Assembly: GCA_029948255.1 (NCBI GenBank)
Contig: JALIZF010001644.1
Span: 434,001-498,000 of the forward strand
Reading direction: 5' to 3'
DNA from: Telmatactis stephensoni
Taxonomy: Eukaryota > Cnidaria > Anthozoa > Actiniaria > Isophelliidae
DNA length: 64,000 nt
A model generated the notes under the pieces. It ran no database searches, was not told the origin of the DNA, and saw nothing but the letters and a program-made list of their open reading frames with translations. The stretch's first letter is position 1. Each line of letters begins with the position of its first letter. A program made the position numbers and the translations under genes. This document shows positions 25,315 to 38,172 of the stretch, one piece after another.

Positions 25315-28300
25315 TCAGGATATCAGAGGACATTCTGTGTATGTTAGATAGCAGAACATTTGGCCATTAAATGTTTTGCTTCCTTTCCCTGTGCATTGGC
25401 ATGAATATTCTTGGATTTTAGTGGTAGGGTTGATTCTTTCAGCCTGTTCAATAACATCGGCATTATTTGAAGAGCACGAGAAGTGGACGATCTTCTTCCC
25501 CTGAAAAAGACAAAAATATTACTAATAGTTGAAATGAAAATCTAATTTATAGATAAGATCAAAAATATATAAACTTCTATAGGATATATGGGTGAGAAAA
25601 GGAGTAACCATTGTGACTGTATTGACCTTGCGATCAATCTCCAGGTAGCCTGCGTCACATCCGGACTTTTCCTCCGTTAAGTCCTTAACGGAGGAAAAGT
25701 CCGGATGTGACGCAGGCTATCTCCAGGCCTATAATTCGAATCAGTAAACATCCTGATCATATTGAAAAAACTACAATCAATCAGAGCACGAAAATGCTTG
25801 TCTAAAATGAAAAATTTTTTTTTTAAATAATGATTTAAAAGAGTTCAAATCATTCTGCTTTAACAAACTACTTAATCTCTTTCCCCTGCAAGAAGAAAAA
25901 GAAACCACCTCTTTAAGCATCCGTTCGATATTCTGTCGAGCATGCGCGTTGTTACAAGAAATGACATCGCATAAAACGTCTTTTCTTATAGTGGAATATA
26001 GTTTACGTCTTCAGTGAGCAGGTTCGCATACATTCTCGTACGTAGGGAGGGAGGACGACCGAGTTGCTATTTGGACACAAATATTTAAATAAAACACTCA
26101 CACAACGTGAATACAATTTTCGATTTTCTCAGTTTAACTGAAAAGGAACACCACCTACCGGTGACTCTTTGACAGTAACAGAATTAGAGGCGTCGTCGGC
26201 ACTTGTGACCGCTGCGGTACTTTTCTCTATAGTGATAGTACATTGAGTGAGATTCCCAGCCCCTGATGGACCTTGGGGTCCCTGTGGACCTTGACTACCG
26301 TTGAATCCACGTGGTCCCTCCATCTTTGAAACTGCATCGATCTAATGTGAGCATGTAAAAAATGTAGGGGGTTGTATTAGTAAGAAGAATTACATGTATA
26401 TGTATCTACATAGTTAATAGTCATTAAACATTCATATTATTGAAATAAATCAGTAAGGTTCCAGTTTTAAGGTTCCCTAGATAAGCAGAATAAGATTTAA
26501 TAAAAGTAAATGAGCCGGGAGGGGCCTTTCTCCTTTAACTCTCTTTAGATCGCAGGGTTGGGGAAGAGCCATTTTGCCCTAACTCGCCTTAACTCGCCTT
26601 AACTCGCCTAAACTCGCTCTAACTCACTGCAAGTTAAGGCGAGTTTAGACCCCAGAGTAGGCCTATTATCGTAGTCACCGCAGTTTGTTTTGTGACAACA
26701 AGGAAACTGTCTTGTTCCTTTCTATGATTTCACTTTACTGTGATTGGAACTATGTTTCTTCAAACAAACGTAAGCTTTTTACAGGGTCTGGATTTAGAAG
26801 GGTTGGGTGCACATGTCGGTGTATATTCATTTAAAATGTGGCTTTCAGTTACAAAATCCAATACTGATTTGTCAAATGGCATTTATCTAAGTTGACAGCA
26901 GTCGCTTATTAGATTTCATTGCAACTTTGTCGTTTCAATGTGCAATTTCATTTCATTCATTGCAATTCATTTGTTTGCCCTTAGTCGGTTAACCCATCCA
27001 GACCCTTTGGTTATAGTTCAAGGCACTGCTAGTACATGTATGTCAAATAGAAATAACTCGGTCTCCACAACAAAAGGGTGTCTCGAAAAGGGACACAAGG
27101 CTGCTTACAACTTTGTTGGGATTAAATACAATAAGACTAGAAAGAATGAGAAAGCTCAAGATAGGGCTCGAGGCCAATCACTTGAGTGGTGTAGTAGCTA
27201 TCTATATAAGATCTTATATTATCATGTTACACTGATATCCCTCACTGTAAATCAATAGAAAAAATTAGAAACAGTAGAACGAGCAAAGCCTCCTCGATCC
27301 GCAAGCGCCTCCTCTTGGGCTTCTTGTTTCCTATGACCGAGAGGGGACTGAGGCTCCACAGAAGACAGAGGGGACCAATTGCTGCATGGGGACTAATTCC
27401 ACCTCGGTCAGGTTGACAAAGAAATCCCATGAAGGGTTACCTGCGGAGGAGGCTACAACGAGGAGACATTGAAATGTATTTTTCTGTTTCTGCAATCACA
27501 AAAGCTACTTGCCGTACGTTGTTTATATAAACGCCTAATGATAATAAGCACAGTATTTAGACAATTTACCCACCTTTGCTGACAAAGTGCTGTTTACGTT
27601 ATTACACTTGTTGATGGAGTCATTTATAGAGTTCTGCAACGTTATCACGTCGTTTTTCGCTTTATTTTCTTGATTTTGAATCCTTCTGGTTAAGTTCATA
27701 AAGTCATTCTGTTCTTTAGCTTTCTGAGTTTCCAAACTTGAGTTGAGTTTAGCATCACCAGCATTGCACTTGTCAATAGTGTCATTGATGGCATTTTTGC
27801 AACCTTGTCACGTCGTTCTGCTCTTTAGTTTTCTGAGCCTCCAAACTTGTGTTGAGTTTAGCTTCACCAGCATTACACTTGTCAATAGTGTCATTGATGG
27901 CCTTTTGCAACTTTGTCACGTCACTCTGCTCTTTACTTTCTTGGCTTTGTATTCGTTGTGTCAGTTGAGCATTATCAGCTCTGCACTTGTCAATGGTATC
28001 ATTAATAGTCTTCTGTAATCTTGTCGCTTCATTCTGAAGTTGATCCTTGGTAGTGTTTGCAAGGACCCAGAGCGCTGCTATATCACTGGCTTTTGTGTTT
28101 CCTTGTAGAAGTTGGATTTGTCTCTTGGCTTCTTTCAGTTCACTTTGAAGATTTGAAATTTGCTGATTCTGGTAAATTCATAATTAACATTGAATACTCA
28201 GATCTAGTTCATTATCATGAATTTGAGGTACACCCAGGAAGTATTTTGTCTATGGATTTGATTTAGTGGTTGATTTGTAAAAACTTTTCATACAAGTTTA

Positions 28301-30062
28301 ATTGATTTGACAGAATTTTCATATGCTTCCTTATTTGGTAAAACGATTCCATATTTGGTCGATGGCGTATCAAGTCCCTGGCTGTCCCCGAGACCTACAA
28401 TAGTTTTTTCCTTCACGATACTGAACCGGATGACAAGCTAAGCCAATTCTTTGGTTCAGTTGAGGTTTTAAAAAAAATTGTAATAATCGCAAATTGCCGT
28501 CCAGGTTTGTCAGTACGATACTCACCAATTGTGATGATAAAGTTGAACAGTTTTGTTTCAAGGCGTTTATTTCGTTATAGACAGGAACAAGTGATATGCT
28601 TGAATCGTCTTTAAGCCTCCCTGTTTTAGGATTTGCTGAAAATGAAAAGAAGTGTTAACAACTTCTTTTGCGCATGCTCTTTCGGCCGCAACCTCATCAA
28701 CTGAAAAATCTGTGAGAAATTAATACTTGACCGACGGCGGAAAATCTCTGAAATGACCACTATACTATAAAGCGTTGCATAGTATAGAAGGAAGAAATGA
28801 GCCAAAAGAAAATACGTTATTCCTTCTAAAGGTATATGCAAAGGTAGCACTGTGAACTAGCCAGATTTTAATTTAAATTCAGCTCAATATCCATTGTAGT
28901 CCAGATAACCCATTACCAGGCACCTATATAGTTGTGTGAAATAGAGAAGCACTAAAAGGTGTAAACAAAGGCTTTCTCAACTATTATTTCAGGCGAAAGA
29001 AAACTGTAATTGGAGTATCTGGTTTTTGGTCAGGTGGAATTGGATTTAACAAAAGTAAATCCTAAAGCATCATTTTGATTTTAAATGAGTTTCTGCATGG
29101 ATCGATAAGGTTTGGAAAATTGTTTAAAAAAAGTTAACATCCAATCATGCAAAGACAATTTTTTACAGTTCTTAGATGTATCAGTTTCATTTGGATATGT
29201 CAAAGTTAATTATAAAAAAGGTCAGTGCAGTATCCGCTTTCGTTTCGGCGAAGTTGATTTAGTCTGCAAGTCCAAACACATTCCTATACTTTAAATTAAA
29301 ACAAACTTTGGTAAAAACTTTAAAAAATTATCATACTTTGTTTGGCCTACGAATAGGTTCAAAAGAATGCAGTGTAAAACGCTAGACTACTGCTACAGCT
29401 ACAGACTGTAGCTATACACCTCCATCATCATCATCGTACTTTTAGCAAACAAGACATAGACTATAGACATGGACTATAGATAGCTATGATCAGATTACCA
29501 ACTGCACTAAAAATTGCATTTTATCGATCATTATATATCAGAAGTTAGCTGCATTCACTCGCAAGATATCAGCTGAACAATCGTTAATATAATTTGCATC
29601 CCCTAGCTTCGTACATAACATAACACATCTATCATCGTACACAAATATTCACTTACATGTCTGGCTGGCACAACTACAAGCAGGTCCAAGTTTACCCATG
29701 ATAATCAACACCACAAGAATTAACGCAACTATAGATATCAAAAGTATCACAAACAAAATAACAAAACCAAGCCGTGATTCTTTGTAAGTCGGCTCCACAG
29801 GTTCTCCTGTATATTTAGTTGAATTGTTGAGTCTTGGCTCAGCTGATTCGTAGATGGGACTTTGTTTTTGTCTTGGTCCTGTGTTGGTCTGTAATTGCGA
29901 AGGGTCGTCGTAGTGATGTGAAGGATCTTTGTCTCCTGGGAAATTCTCGTATGCTGGATTTGCGAGTCCCTTGGTCGATAAATTAGCGAATTCATTTGGA
30001 TCGTCGATCGCGTAAGGACTGAACGTCGGGTTTCGTGTCATACTATTGAGTGGAGTACTCAT
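25315..30062 (-). CDS. Unit 4: type II membrane coiled-coil and collagen protein, one frameshift in the stalk
   Basis: Predicted exons: 29657-30062, 28526-28635, 27574-28168, 26159-26341, 25315-25500. The tail (1-97) has NPAYEN (Tyr38), HHYDDP (Tyr51), PIYESA (Tyr71) and PTYKES (Tyr93). The transmembrane helix is about 98-122, then C-S-C. Exon 2 adds 36 residues (start NPKTGRLKDD). Exon 3 is the stalk, with about three 36-residue units. Its length (595 nt) is one over a multiple of three. At about 27789-27799 the usual codons for QKAIND carry an extra base in an A-rich run, after which the frame continues cleanly in another register to the donor. The collagen exon is the shortest in the array (about 6 triplets). 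The last exon encodes the 61-residue five-Cys domain. If the indel is an assembly error the product would be about 492 residues. If it is real, the gene makes a truncated stalk with no collagen. Confidence 0.7.
25646..25719. mobile_element. Near-perfect palindromic element with 8-bp target duplication
   Basis: The arms TAGCCTGCGTCACATCCGG and complement are almost perfect over about 35 bp. TCTCCAGG lies on both sides (25638-25645, 25720-25727). It ends TAG...CTA, like the Mutator-like elements in this window. It lies in the last intron of unit 4. Confidence 0.82.
27279..27453. mobile_element. Mutator-like element, diverged copy
   Basis: The right end ACCTGCGGAGGAGGCTA matches the elements at 11364 and 51514. 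The left end AAGCCTCCTCGATCCGC is diverged. It lies in the unit 4 intron between stalk and collagen exons. Confidence 0.65.
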
Positions 30063-30339
30063 GATTAAAGTTATAAAAACACTGGGTGCCTATGTAAAAC
30101 TTGGCTCCTCGTCGGAGGGTGTCTGTCGTATGAGTAAAGGTTCAAATGCCTATTTCGCATATTTTTAATTATGTCACATCTGATTGAACAATACAGAACG
30201 AAGGATCCATTGAACCAGAACATAACAAATTACAGTTAACATAACAATCTATAGTATTGAAAACACAATCTATAGTATTGAAAACACCATCCATTACAAA
30301 CAATAAAAGTTGACTAAATTTTAACCCAAACAAACAACC

Positions 30340-31350
30340 ATTTTTCGTGTATTTAGCAAAAAAATCTTTTACTCTTAAAAATAGAAAGATTTCACAAAAA
30401 AGCTAACAAAACTTGTTTTCAAGTTCAGCATTGTCCGTCCTACGCTTGTTCTAATGAGCGCGCTTTACAAAGGAGCAGCATAGCCCTCGGGGAATACTTT
30501 TTGTTATGAACCTTGAATTTTCCGTGACTTTGGAAAGCGAAACAATTGCTTATTCTTGATTCTTTTATTTAATCATCTGTTATTAATATAAAAGAGAGTT
30601 TGCAAATAGCTCTTAACACAGAGTCACGTGATAAAATAGCATTTTCCACAGAGACGTCATAGTTATGGATATTACGTCGTTGGAAATGCTGATCACGCGA
30701 CATTTAGTTAAAAAAATCTTTTATCCTTAAAAATAGAACGATTGCACAAGAAAGGCTAACAAAACCTGTCTTCAAGTTCAGCATTGTATCTCCTGCGCTT
30801 GTTCTAATTAGCGCACTTTACAAAGGAGAGGCATATCCCTCGGGGAATCCTTTTTGTTACGAACCACTAAATTTTCCGTGACTTAGGAAAGCGAAACAAC
30901 TGTTTATTCTTGACCCTTTTAGTCAACTGTTAAGTAATGTATAAAGAACGAGAGAGCGTGTTATATCGGTGGATAAAGATCCGAGCCGAAGGCGAGGATC
31001 TTTAGACCCGATATAACACGCTCTCGAGTTCTTTATATTACTTATCAAACGTCTAGCTGTCAATTATCATATTGGACCAGAATTTTCCAAGTTTGACTAC
31101 TTTTGACTTAGAAAATCCAAGTTAAAGTTTATGCAAATACACAAAAATCTTTATCCGATATAAAGATCTACGTTACGGTAGTGATTTCCATTGTGTTTTC
31201 TAATGAATTATTAATGAGTTTGATAATAATACTATAAGGGTGTTTGCGAATAGTTCGTAACATACAGTCACGTGATGAAACTAGCATTTTCCACCCATGA
31301 CGTCATAATTGTGGATATTACGTCTTTTGAAATGCCGATCACGCGACATC
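30340..31350. repeat. Tandem ~360-bp module upstream of unit 4, two copies
   Basis: Copies at about 30340-30702 and 30703-31350 share TAGCGCACTTTACAAAGGAG-like sequence, a TTTGTTA block and a terminal GATCACGCGACAT. The second copy is lengthened by a palindromic insert (30931-31044) and carries TGACGTCA at about 31300. A third copy lies at 41637-41925, upstream of unit 5, with TGACGTCA at about 41863. Confidence 0.7.
30931..31044. mobile_element. Palindromic insert within the upstream module
   Basis: AAAGAACGAGAGAGCGTG and GTTATATCGG face the complementary CCGATATAACACGCTCTCG and GTTCTTT. The corresponding place in the other two module copies lacks it. Confidence 0.7.
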
Positions 31351-34181
31351 GAGGATTTGATCTCTCGAGAGGGTTGAAAAAGAATTACAGGCTTTCAAAA
31401 GGTATTTTAAAACCTTTATGTGCAATTTTCTAGGGACTTTTTGCGATATTTTATATCATTGTAATTGTTATTTTACCCGGGATCTAAGTCATGTATTTGA
31501 GGTATTTTAATTACTGACGTCTAGAGTTCATGCTCCATGCTAGGGTAGGGATGCGTGACAGTAATTTACTATTGCCCTGTAATTGTGATGTAGTGTCTCT
31601 GTGAAATTAAAAGAGCCGTCATTCATCCAATATAGCCACAGCACCGGATTCGAACGGATGATCGAAAAATCAGCCGTATAACACAACTCTGCTCGCTCAG
31701 GGAGAATCTCAATTTTGAACGTGTTTTTCATCCTAGCTTCTGATATAAAATCGTTTTCAAAAATGTGCACTGAAAAAATCTTTGACACAAATAAAAAGGT
31801 TTTGGCAGTTACCCCGCTGCGACTTATCTAGTGCCTTGATTTTTTGCTATCGAAATGTATTGTCTTATGTCGTTAAGACTCATTTTTACTTTCACTTTCA
31901 TTTTTTATTTAATTCAAAGTAGTTAGCTTGTCCAAAAAGAAATGCATACAACAAGGAAATGCTCTGGAAAGTAATTTCGTAGAGTGGAGATTGTTGAAAT
32001 CGATTTTAATAAAACCCACTGGGAAACCCACTGAGTTCCAATAATATACCGTGGATTGCACTTTACACTTAATTGTAGTTAAGTTAAGTATATATGTTAC
32101 AAAAATATGCACAACCCGCAGATAGCTTAAGTAATCTAGACGGGTTGTGTTTTTAATAAATACAAGAAAAGAGTATGTATGGGAGACAAGAAAAACTATA
32201 ATCATAGTAAAGAAGAATTACTGCCATTAATTTTACAAATTATCGGATAATTTGTAAAATTATAAATAACATTAAGAGTATTATTGATTTGTGTTCTTAA
32301 GGTGCGGTAATACGGGCAACAAAGTCATGCAACATTTTGCACGACATTGTTGCCTTCAGCAAGTTGCAGAACAAATGTTTGTCGTATTATCACCTCGCGC
32401 GCAACAAATTTTCTTTGTTGCACGAAGTAGAAGCACTTTCTACTTTTTACAACAAAGAAAGTTTCCACTGAAAGGGAAATTTTAGGTTCCAGTCGCAGAC
32501 AATATGAGTCTTATTGATAGTTCATCTTTGCGAGTCTTTGGCAAACCGTACAAAATTAAACCTTTGGTACTACAGAGTTAAGCAGTAGATTTGGGTAGAA
32601 TGTTTTGGACTTTGTCATGCAGTTCTTTCTCTTTTTCCAACAGCAGGTGATAATGTTGTGGAGGTCTACCATGGGTTTTTCGGCGCCCCATACCGCGTTC
32701 AGGTGTGTAAAAAAACTTGGGTGAATCAGAGACTGAACTTAGACTCAAAAACCAGTCTTAAATATTTGGTTTTATCCGTCACAATTACTCCAGAACCTTT
32801 CGACATCGTTAAGAAGAAATGTAGGGCTTTGTAGTTCTTTGTGTCTCCACAGCCATCAATTCTAGCGTTGTCAAGATTTACTGTCGACTCTTGATATTTT
32901 ATGCGCATATTAACTTTGAATGGATGAAGCGAGAATATCCTCGTTCTTATGTTGCTTAACAACGAGGCTAATCTTGCTTTAATATCATTGTCATCAGTCG
33001 ACTGATTTTTTTTCCCATCAGGATATCAGAGGACATTCTGTGTATGTTATAATGCAGTACATTTTGCCAGTGAATGTTTTGCTTCCTTTTCCTGAGCATT
33101 GACATGTATATTCTTTGTTTCCACTAGAGGAAGGTTTTTCTTCCTGTTTAACGACATCGGCATTGTTTGAAGAACACGAGAAGTGGACAATCTTCTTCCC
33201 CTGAAAGTGACAAAAATACGTCGGCTAATAGTTGAATTTCTACACGATTTTTAACACTTCTCACTTCTCGTTTTTTGTAGTATTATTTGTTCCCAGTTCT
33301 GGTGTGGTAATTTCGTTTTCGTAAACAATGAGAAATCAGGAAAACCAGTGTCTATGATATGGACACAAATATTTGAATTTTCAACGAAAAAGTGAATACA
33401 ACTTTTGATCTCTTAGATTAACTGAAAAGGAATACCACCTACCGGTAACTCCTGAACAGCAACGGAATTTTCAGCCTGCTCGCTAGTTCCTGTCCCTGTA
33501 CTACCTTGCTTTATAATGACAGTACATTGAGTAAGATTTCCAGCCCCTGATGGACCTTGGGGTCCCTGTGGCCCTGGCGCTCCTTGTGACCCTGGTGACC
33601 CTTGTGGCCCTGGCGCTCCTTGTGGCCCTGGCGCTCCTTGTGGCCCTGGTGGCCCTTGAGCTCCTGCCGGTCCCGTAAGCCCTTGTATGCCTTGTATTCC
33701 TTGGGGTCCCTGTGGACCTTGACTACCGTTGAATCCACGTGGTCCCTCCATCTTTGAAACTGCATCGATCTAATGTGTGCATGCGTAAAAAAATAGGGGG
33801 TTGAGCAAATGTAGTAGATCAGTTGGCTAGTGCGCGGCTTTCTGATTCGAACTTTAGATGTTTTTTATTTACAGCGTATTTTATTCTTTTAAGTTTTGCC
33901 GTAATTTGTCACTCGCGGGTAGCATACCATTTTCCTTGACAAAAAAAGTTGTATTAACATTGCTGAAACGAACTATTTAGTTACAGAAAAGGTTTGTTAA
34001 TATAGCATAGTTCTTAAAAGCTGCCTGGGTTTTCATTGTACGTATTCTAGCTCTTTATCAAAAACTATTCCAGTTTTCATGCGAGCTAAGATGATTTTGT
34101 TCTTATCATACTTCAGTCGCTTTCAATCGCAGTCCAGAACAAAGTTAACTTGTGCTAGTTATTGAGGAAGAGTCATGGAAC

Positions 34182-34283
34182 TAGTCTCCTTTGCAGCCGT
34201 TTTTTGTGTCGTCACGCAAGGCTTAAACTCCCCAAAGAGAGGGAGTTTAAGCCTTGCGTGACGGACACAAATTAAGGAGACTA
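34182..34283. mobile_element. Mutator-like MITE (102 bp) with 9-bp target duplication and a paralogous empty site
   Basis: It begins TAGTCTCCTT and ends AAGGAGACTA. Both flanks read TCATGGAAC (34173-34181 and 34284-34292). The core is a hairpin of GTCACGCAAGGCTTAAACTC and its complement. The matching intron of unit 6 (about 45540-45570) has the flanking sequence without the element. Confidence 0.88.
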
Positions 34284-34510
34284 TCATGGAACGACCCTAC
34301 TAAAATACTTGAAAACAATCAAAAATATGTGCTGTTTTTGACAATTTTCATGCAGTTATAGCAGAAAGAACAGTATTGACGTTTACTCTTTTCTCAGCTT
34401 GGGTTTATCGGTGAGATAAACCACGGTTTTCGAGGATTTTCAACCAATTAATATTGTAAACAAAGGTATTGACCAAGTTTCATATACTTCGGGCAAAATA
34501 TACCAGATAG

Positions 34511-36030
34511 TACAGTAAAATGGTGCAGAATTGTGCAAATTTGTGTAACAAGCATGAAATTTGGTATACCGATAGAGGTTAATGACCTGAGTAATTCTAG
34601 AGGTGGAGCCACGCTCAGAAATCAATTACTTACATATCGATATTCTTGGAATTAATTATCTCAGAAACAAAGATAAACAGTATCTAATGTTAATGCAAAA
34701 GGGTGTAATTAAGGATAGTGATAAGGTAGAGTATGCTGAGTGATTTTTGGTTGAGAGCCACGCCCTCTGAATGCTACTTAGAGAACTATAGATATGGATA
34801 CATTATAAATGTTAATTGATACAAAAGGTTTTCCTCTTGGGGTGTCCATATGAAATCTTGCATAAATCTTGCATAATGATAAAGGCTTAGGCCCAAAGTA
34901 ATCCTAGATATGGAGCCATGCCTAAAAACAAGAGCTTCCAGTTTTATAGCAATGGAATATATCATTAATAATTCGAGCAGAATATACCCGGCTTTAATTT
35001 TAATTTATAAGCAAGGAATTATCATTCAAAATGTAATAAGCATAAAGCCACGCCCTCACAGAGTACTTATAGAATTTCAGTTATGTTATAATGTATATCA
35101 ATTCATAGAAAAAAGTCGATTACTTAAACGAAAAGTGGCGGCAGAAAGAGACTGCAACTATTAATCTGTAAGTACTTTTATAGGCGTAGCTCTATGCCAA
35201 TCATATCTTGAATGCATTTATTATATTACTGCTTTCACTATTACGATTATATACTAAAACTAAAGGTATATATTGCTGATTTTATAAAACTAGCCGTTTC
35301 TAACAGATCTCTAATCTAATCTCGCAACTGCTCTTAACCAGTTGTAACGACCAGTTGTCGTGTGGTGAGTGCAGTTGTCATAATTTTAAGTGATATCCGG
35401 TGACCATTAATTCCGATTATTCCAAAGATATTTCGAATGACGTCACGAATCATCGTTCACTCCACGTATCTACGTGTCTACCACAAAGCCGAGTTCAGAG
35501 CTGGTCTATAAACACGCCGCGCATGACACACAGGAATCCCATTGCAAGATTAGTGTCGCTGCTCGCTTCGCTCGCAGCAATGATATATTCCGTTATTATA
35601 AAACTGGAAGTACTTGTTTTTAGAGGTGGCTCCATATCTAGGATTACTTTGGGCCTAAGCCTTTATCATTGTGCAAGATTTCATGTGGACACACCAAGAG
35701 GAAAACCTTTTTTATCAATTTCATGTATAATGTATTCCATAGCTATAGTTCTCCAAGTAGCATTTAGGGGGAGTGGCTCTCAATCAAAAATCACCCAGCA
35801 TACTCTACCTTATCACTATCCTTCATTACACCTTTTTGTATTAACATTAGATGCTCTTTATCTTTGTTTCTGAGATAATTAATTCCAAAATATCGATATG
35901 TAAGTAATTGATTTCTGGGCGTGGCTCCACCTCCAGAATTACTCAGGACGTAAACCTGTATCAGTGTGCCAAATTACATGCTTGTTACACAAATTTGCAC
36001 AATTCTACATAAATTCTGCACCATTTTCCT
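34511..36030. mobile_element. 1.5-kb foldback element in intron 3 of unit 5
   Basis: Imperfect inverted arms of about 450 bp: the left arm 34511-34960 contains AATGGTGCAGAATTGTGC and CTAGAGGTGGAGCCACG, and the right arm from about 35600 to 36030 contains the complements. The middle has no convincing ORF; short ORFs at 34910 and 35400 run through the arms. Confidence 0.78.
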
Positions 36031-37082
36031 GGACTAAGACCATGGAAAAGATGAATGGACACGTGGACAACCTTTCGTAGCAATTTCTTTACTTAAAACG
36101 AGCTAACAGAGTAACAAATTTCATACAACAGAAACTTTGTCCTTACCTTAGCTGACAAGGTGTTGTTCACATTATAACACTTGTCAATGGTGTTATTGAT
36201 TGAGTTCTGCAACGTTGTCACGTCGTCCCGCTCTTTAGTTTTCTGAGCTTCCAAACTTGAGTTGAGTTTTGCATCACCAGCATTGCACTTGTCAATAGTG
36301 TCATTGATGGCTTTTTGCAACGTTGTCACGTCGTTGTGCTCTTTCGTTTTCTGAGCTTCCAAACTTAAGTTGAGTTTAGCATCACCAGCATTACATTTGT
36401 CAATAGTGTCATTGATGGCCTTGTGTAATCTTGTCGCTTCATTCTGAAGTTGATCCTTGGTAGTGTTTGCAAGGACCCAGAGCGCTGCTATATCAATGAC
36501 GTTTGTGTTTCCTTGTAGAAGTTGGATTTGTCTCTTGGCGTCGTTCAGTTCACTTTGAAGATTTGAAATTTTCTGATTCTAGAGAATTCATAATGAGTAA
36601 TTTTCAAAACATATTGTCTCTGGCGTTATTAAGTCGAGGAAAAAAAGGTTTATTGACTGTCCTTTGGTTTTTTGTTTGTTTGTTTGTTTGTTTGTTTGTC
36701 TTTTTTTGTTTTTGTTTGGTAATTAATCTACGGAAAAAATTAAGAGAATGAGGAGCAATTATTGCTTGTGAAGAAATCAATATTTTTGAAAAAAAAGTTG
36801 AGTGAATCCGTCTGTATTCGATCTCGTAGCCTTCAATTACGACGTTGTTGTTAGTGGACCTGGGCTGTCTGTCGTCCACATAAGATAAAAAATGTTCAGG
36901 TAATGGTCCTTATAAAAACAAGAGTTATTTCAGTCTAAATCATTCAGTGAATAAGTTATAAGTATTTGTGCTTCCCTACAAAGTTATAACGATTTTTGAT
37001 GTTTAAGCCAATAGGATGATTGGTCTAAAAAATACCACAATTAGCACCTTCCTGCATTCCATGCCGTTCAGTACTACATTTA

Positions 37083-37218
37083 GGGCCTGATTATATGAAC
37101 CGAGCTGGCCCGGTTAAGCAGGCTGACTTCTTTTGTTTTGTGGCCCCAAGGGAAAAGAAAACAAAAGAAGTCAGCCCGCTTAACCGGGCCAGCCCGGCGA
37201 GTTCATATAATCAGGCCC
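37083..37218. mobile_element. Palindromic MITE with GGGCCTGATTATATGAAC ends
   Basis: Nearly symmetrical 136-bp foldback with termini GGGCCTGATTATATGAAC and complement, and inner arms with GACTTCTTTTGTTTT. An isolated half copy lies at about 11995-12028. It sits in intron 2 of unit 5. Confidence 0.82.
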
Positions 37219-37618
37219 AAGACGAACCATTACTTAAAATCCATGAGTATTGTCAGTACTCACCAATTGTGATGATAAAGTTGAAAAGTTTTGTTTCAAG
37301 GCGTTTATTTCGTTGTAGATAGGAACAAGTGATAAGCTTGAATCTTCTTGAAGTCTCTCTGTTTTAGGATTTGCTGTAAATGAAAAGAAGTGTTAACAAC
37401 TTTATTTGCGCATGCTCCTTAGCGCCGCAACCTCGCCAACCTCGAACTCACTGAAGAGTAATTAGTGATCCTGCTCAGTTTGTTTTCCGAAAATTAATCT
37501 GAACTAGAAAATGTTTAAGTTTTAACCTGCATGTTTGCGTATCAGATACATAACGAATAATCCTAAATCTTGAGATAAACTAATTCTGATAAAGCGATAA
37601 AGCACTCCATGTGGTTCA

Positions 37619-37874
37619 TAGACGACTTTCATAAATGGCGGCCTAGTACATGAGAACGAGGCCACAAAGGCCTTGTTATCAGAAAATAAGCGTGGCAACA
37701 CTTCTACTGCTATCAAAGAGGATAGATGTGTTCCTCTTCCTTTTCAAATACCTATTTAATTTTCTGTGCATTTTACAGGATATACTTAGACTCATTATAT
37801 GCCATGATAATTTTGGAGGCCTTTCTGGCCTCGTTCTCGTGAACAATGAGTCCGCCATTTTTGAAAGTCGTCTA
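37619..37874. mobile_element. 256-bp DNA transposon-like element, copy 1
   Basis: Termini TAGACGACTTTC and complement, then ATGGCGGC and a GAGGCC/GGCCTC-rich inner pair. A copy of exactly the same length lies in the opposite orientation at 44068-44323. It abuts a retrotransposon fragment. No coding. Confidence 0.82.
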
Positions 37875-37876
37875 TG

Positions 37877-38172
37877 TAGCCTGAATGACGGAGACGGAGG
37901 TTTGCGACAAGCCCAGCCTTGTTTGCAGAGGGTCTTGCACAGAGATGACACACTAACCCCGTTGGGGCTGCATTTAAAGGATCCTTTCTGCCGAGCCTGC
38001 TTTGAGTGATGTGATTAGAGCGTTCTGCTTCATAGTGTTCAATGCCACCATGGATACTCCTATGCCACAGAAGGCGATCATGTGCTATAGATTCCCAAGT
38101 TTTTAGGTCGATTCCACAATCTTTAAGTGACGCTTTCAAGCAGTCTTTGAATAGTTTATCGTTAAAGACCCG
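37877..38172 (-). pseudogene. Non-LTR retrotransposon C-terminal fragment
   Basis: The open frame reads FKDCLKASLKDCGIDLKTWE and then EHYEAER and a zinc-finger-like CHLCARPSANKAGLVANLRLRH. This is the familiar C-terminal end of RT-encoding LINE polyproteins in animals. No reverse transcriptase core is present. The frame stops upstream at 38173 and is cut by the 256-bp element on the other side. It is a dead fragment in intron 1 of unit 5. Confidence 0.65.

Larger units (their letters stand above)
30063..33017. other. Intergenic region between units 4 and 5
   Basis: It holds the tandem 360-bp module, its palindromic insert, the CAACA-rich repeat at about 32.3 kb and the 3' flank of unit 5. 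The stretch 31500-31900 is similar to about 42110-42420. No exon seen. Confidence 0.5.

Noticed and set aside
27743..28018. Plus-strand ORF opposite the unit 4 stalk
   Set aside because: It is the antisense of the Cys-type stalk repeats.
33511..33765. Second minus-strand frames across collagen exons (also 44570-44767 and 60434-60619)
   Set aside because: They are shifted readings of the GPQ repeats (KVHRDPK-like) without conserved domains or splice sites.
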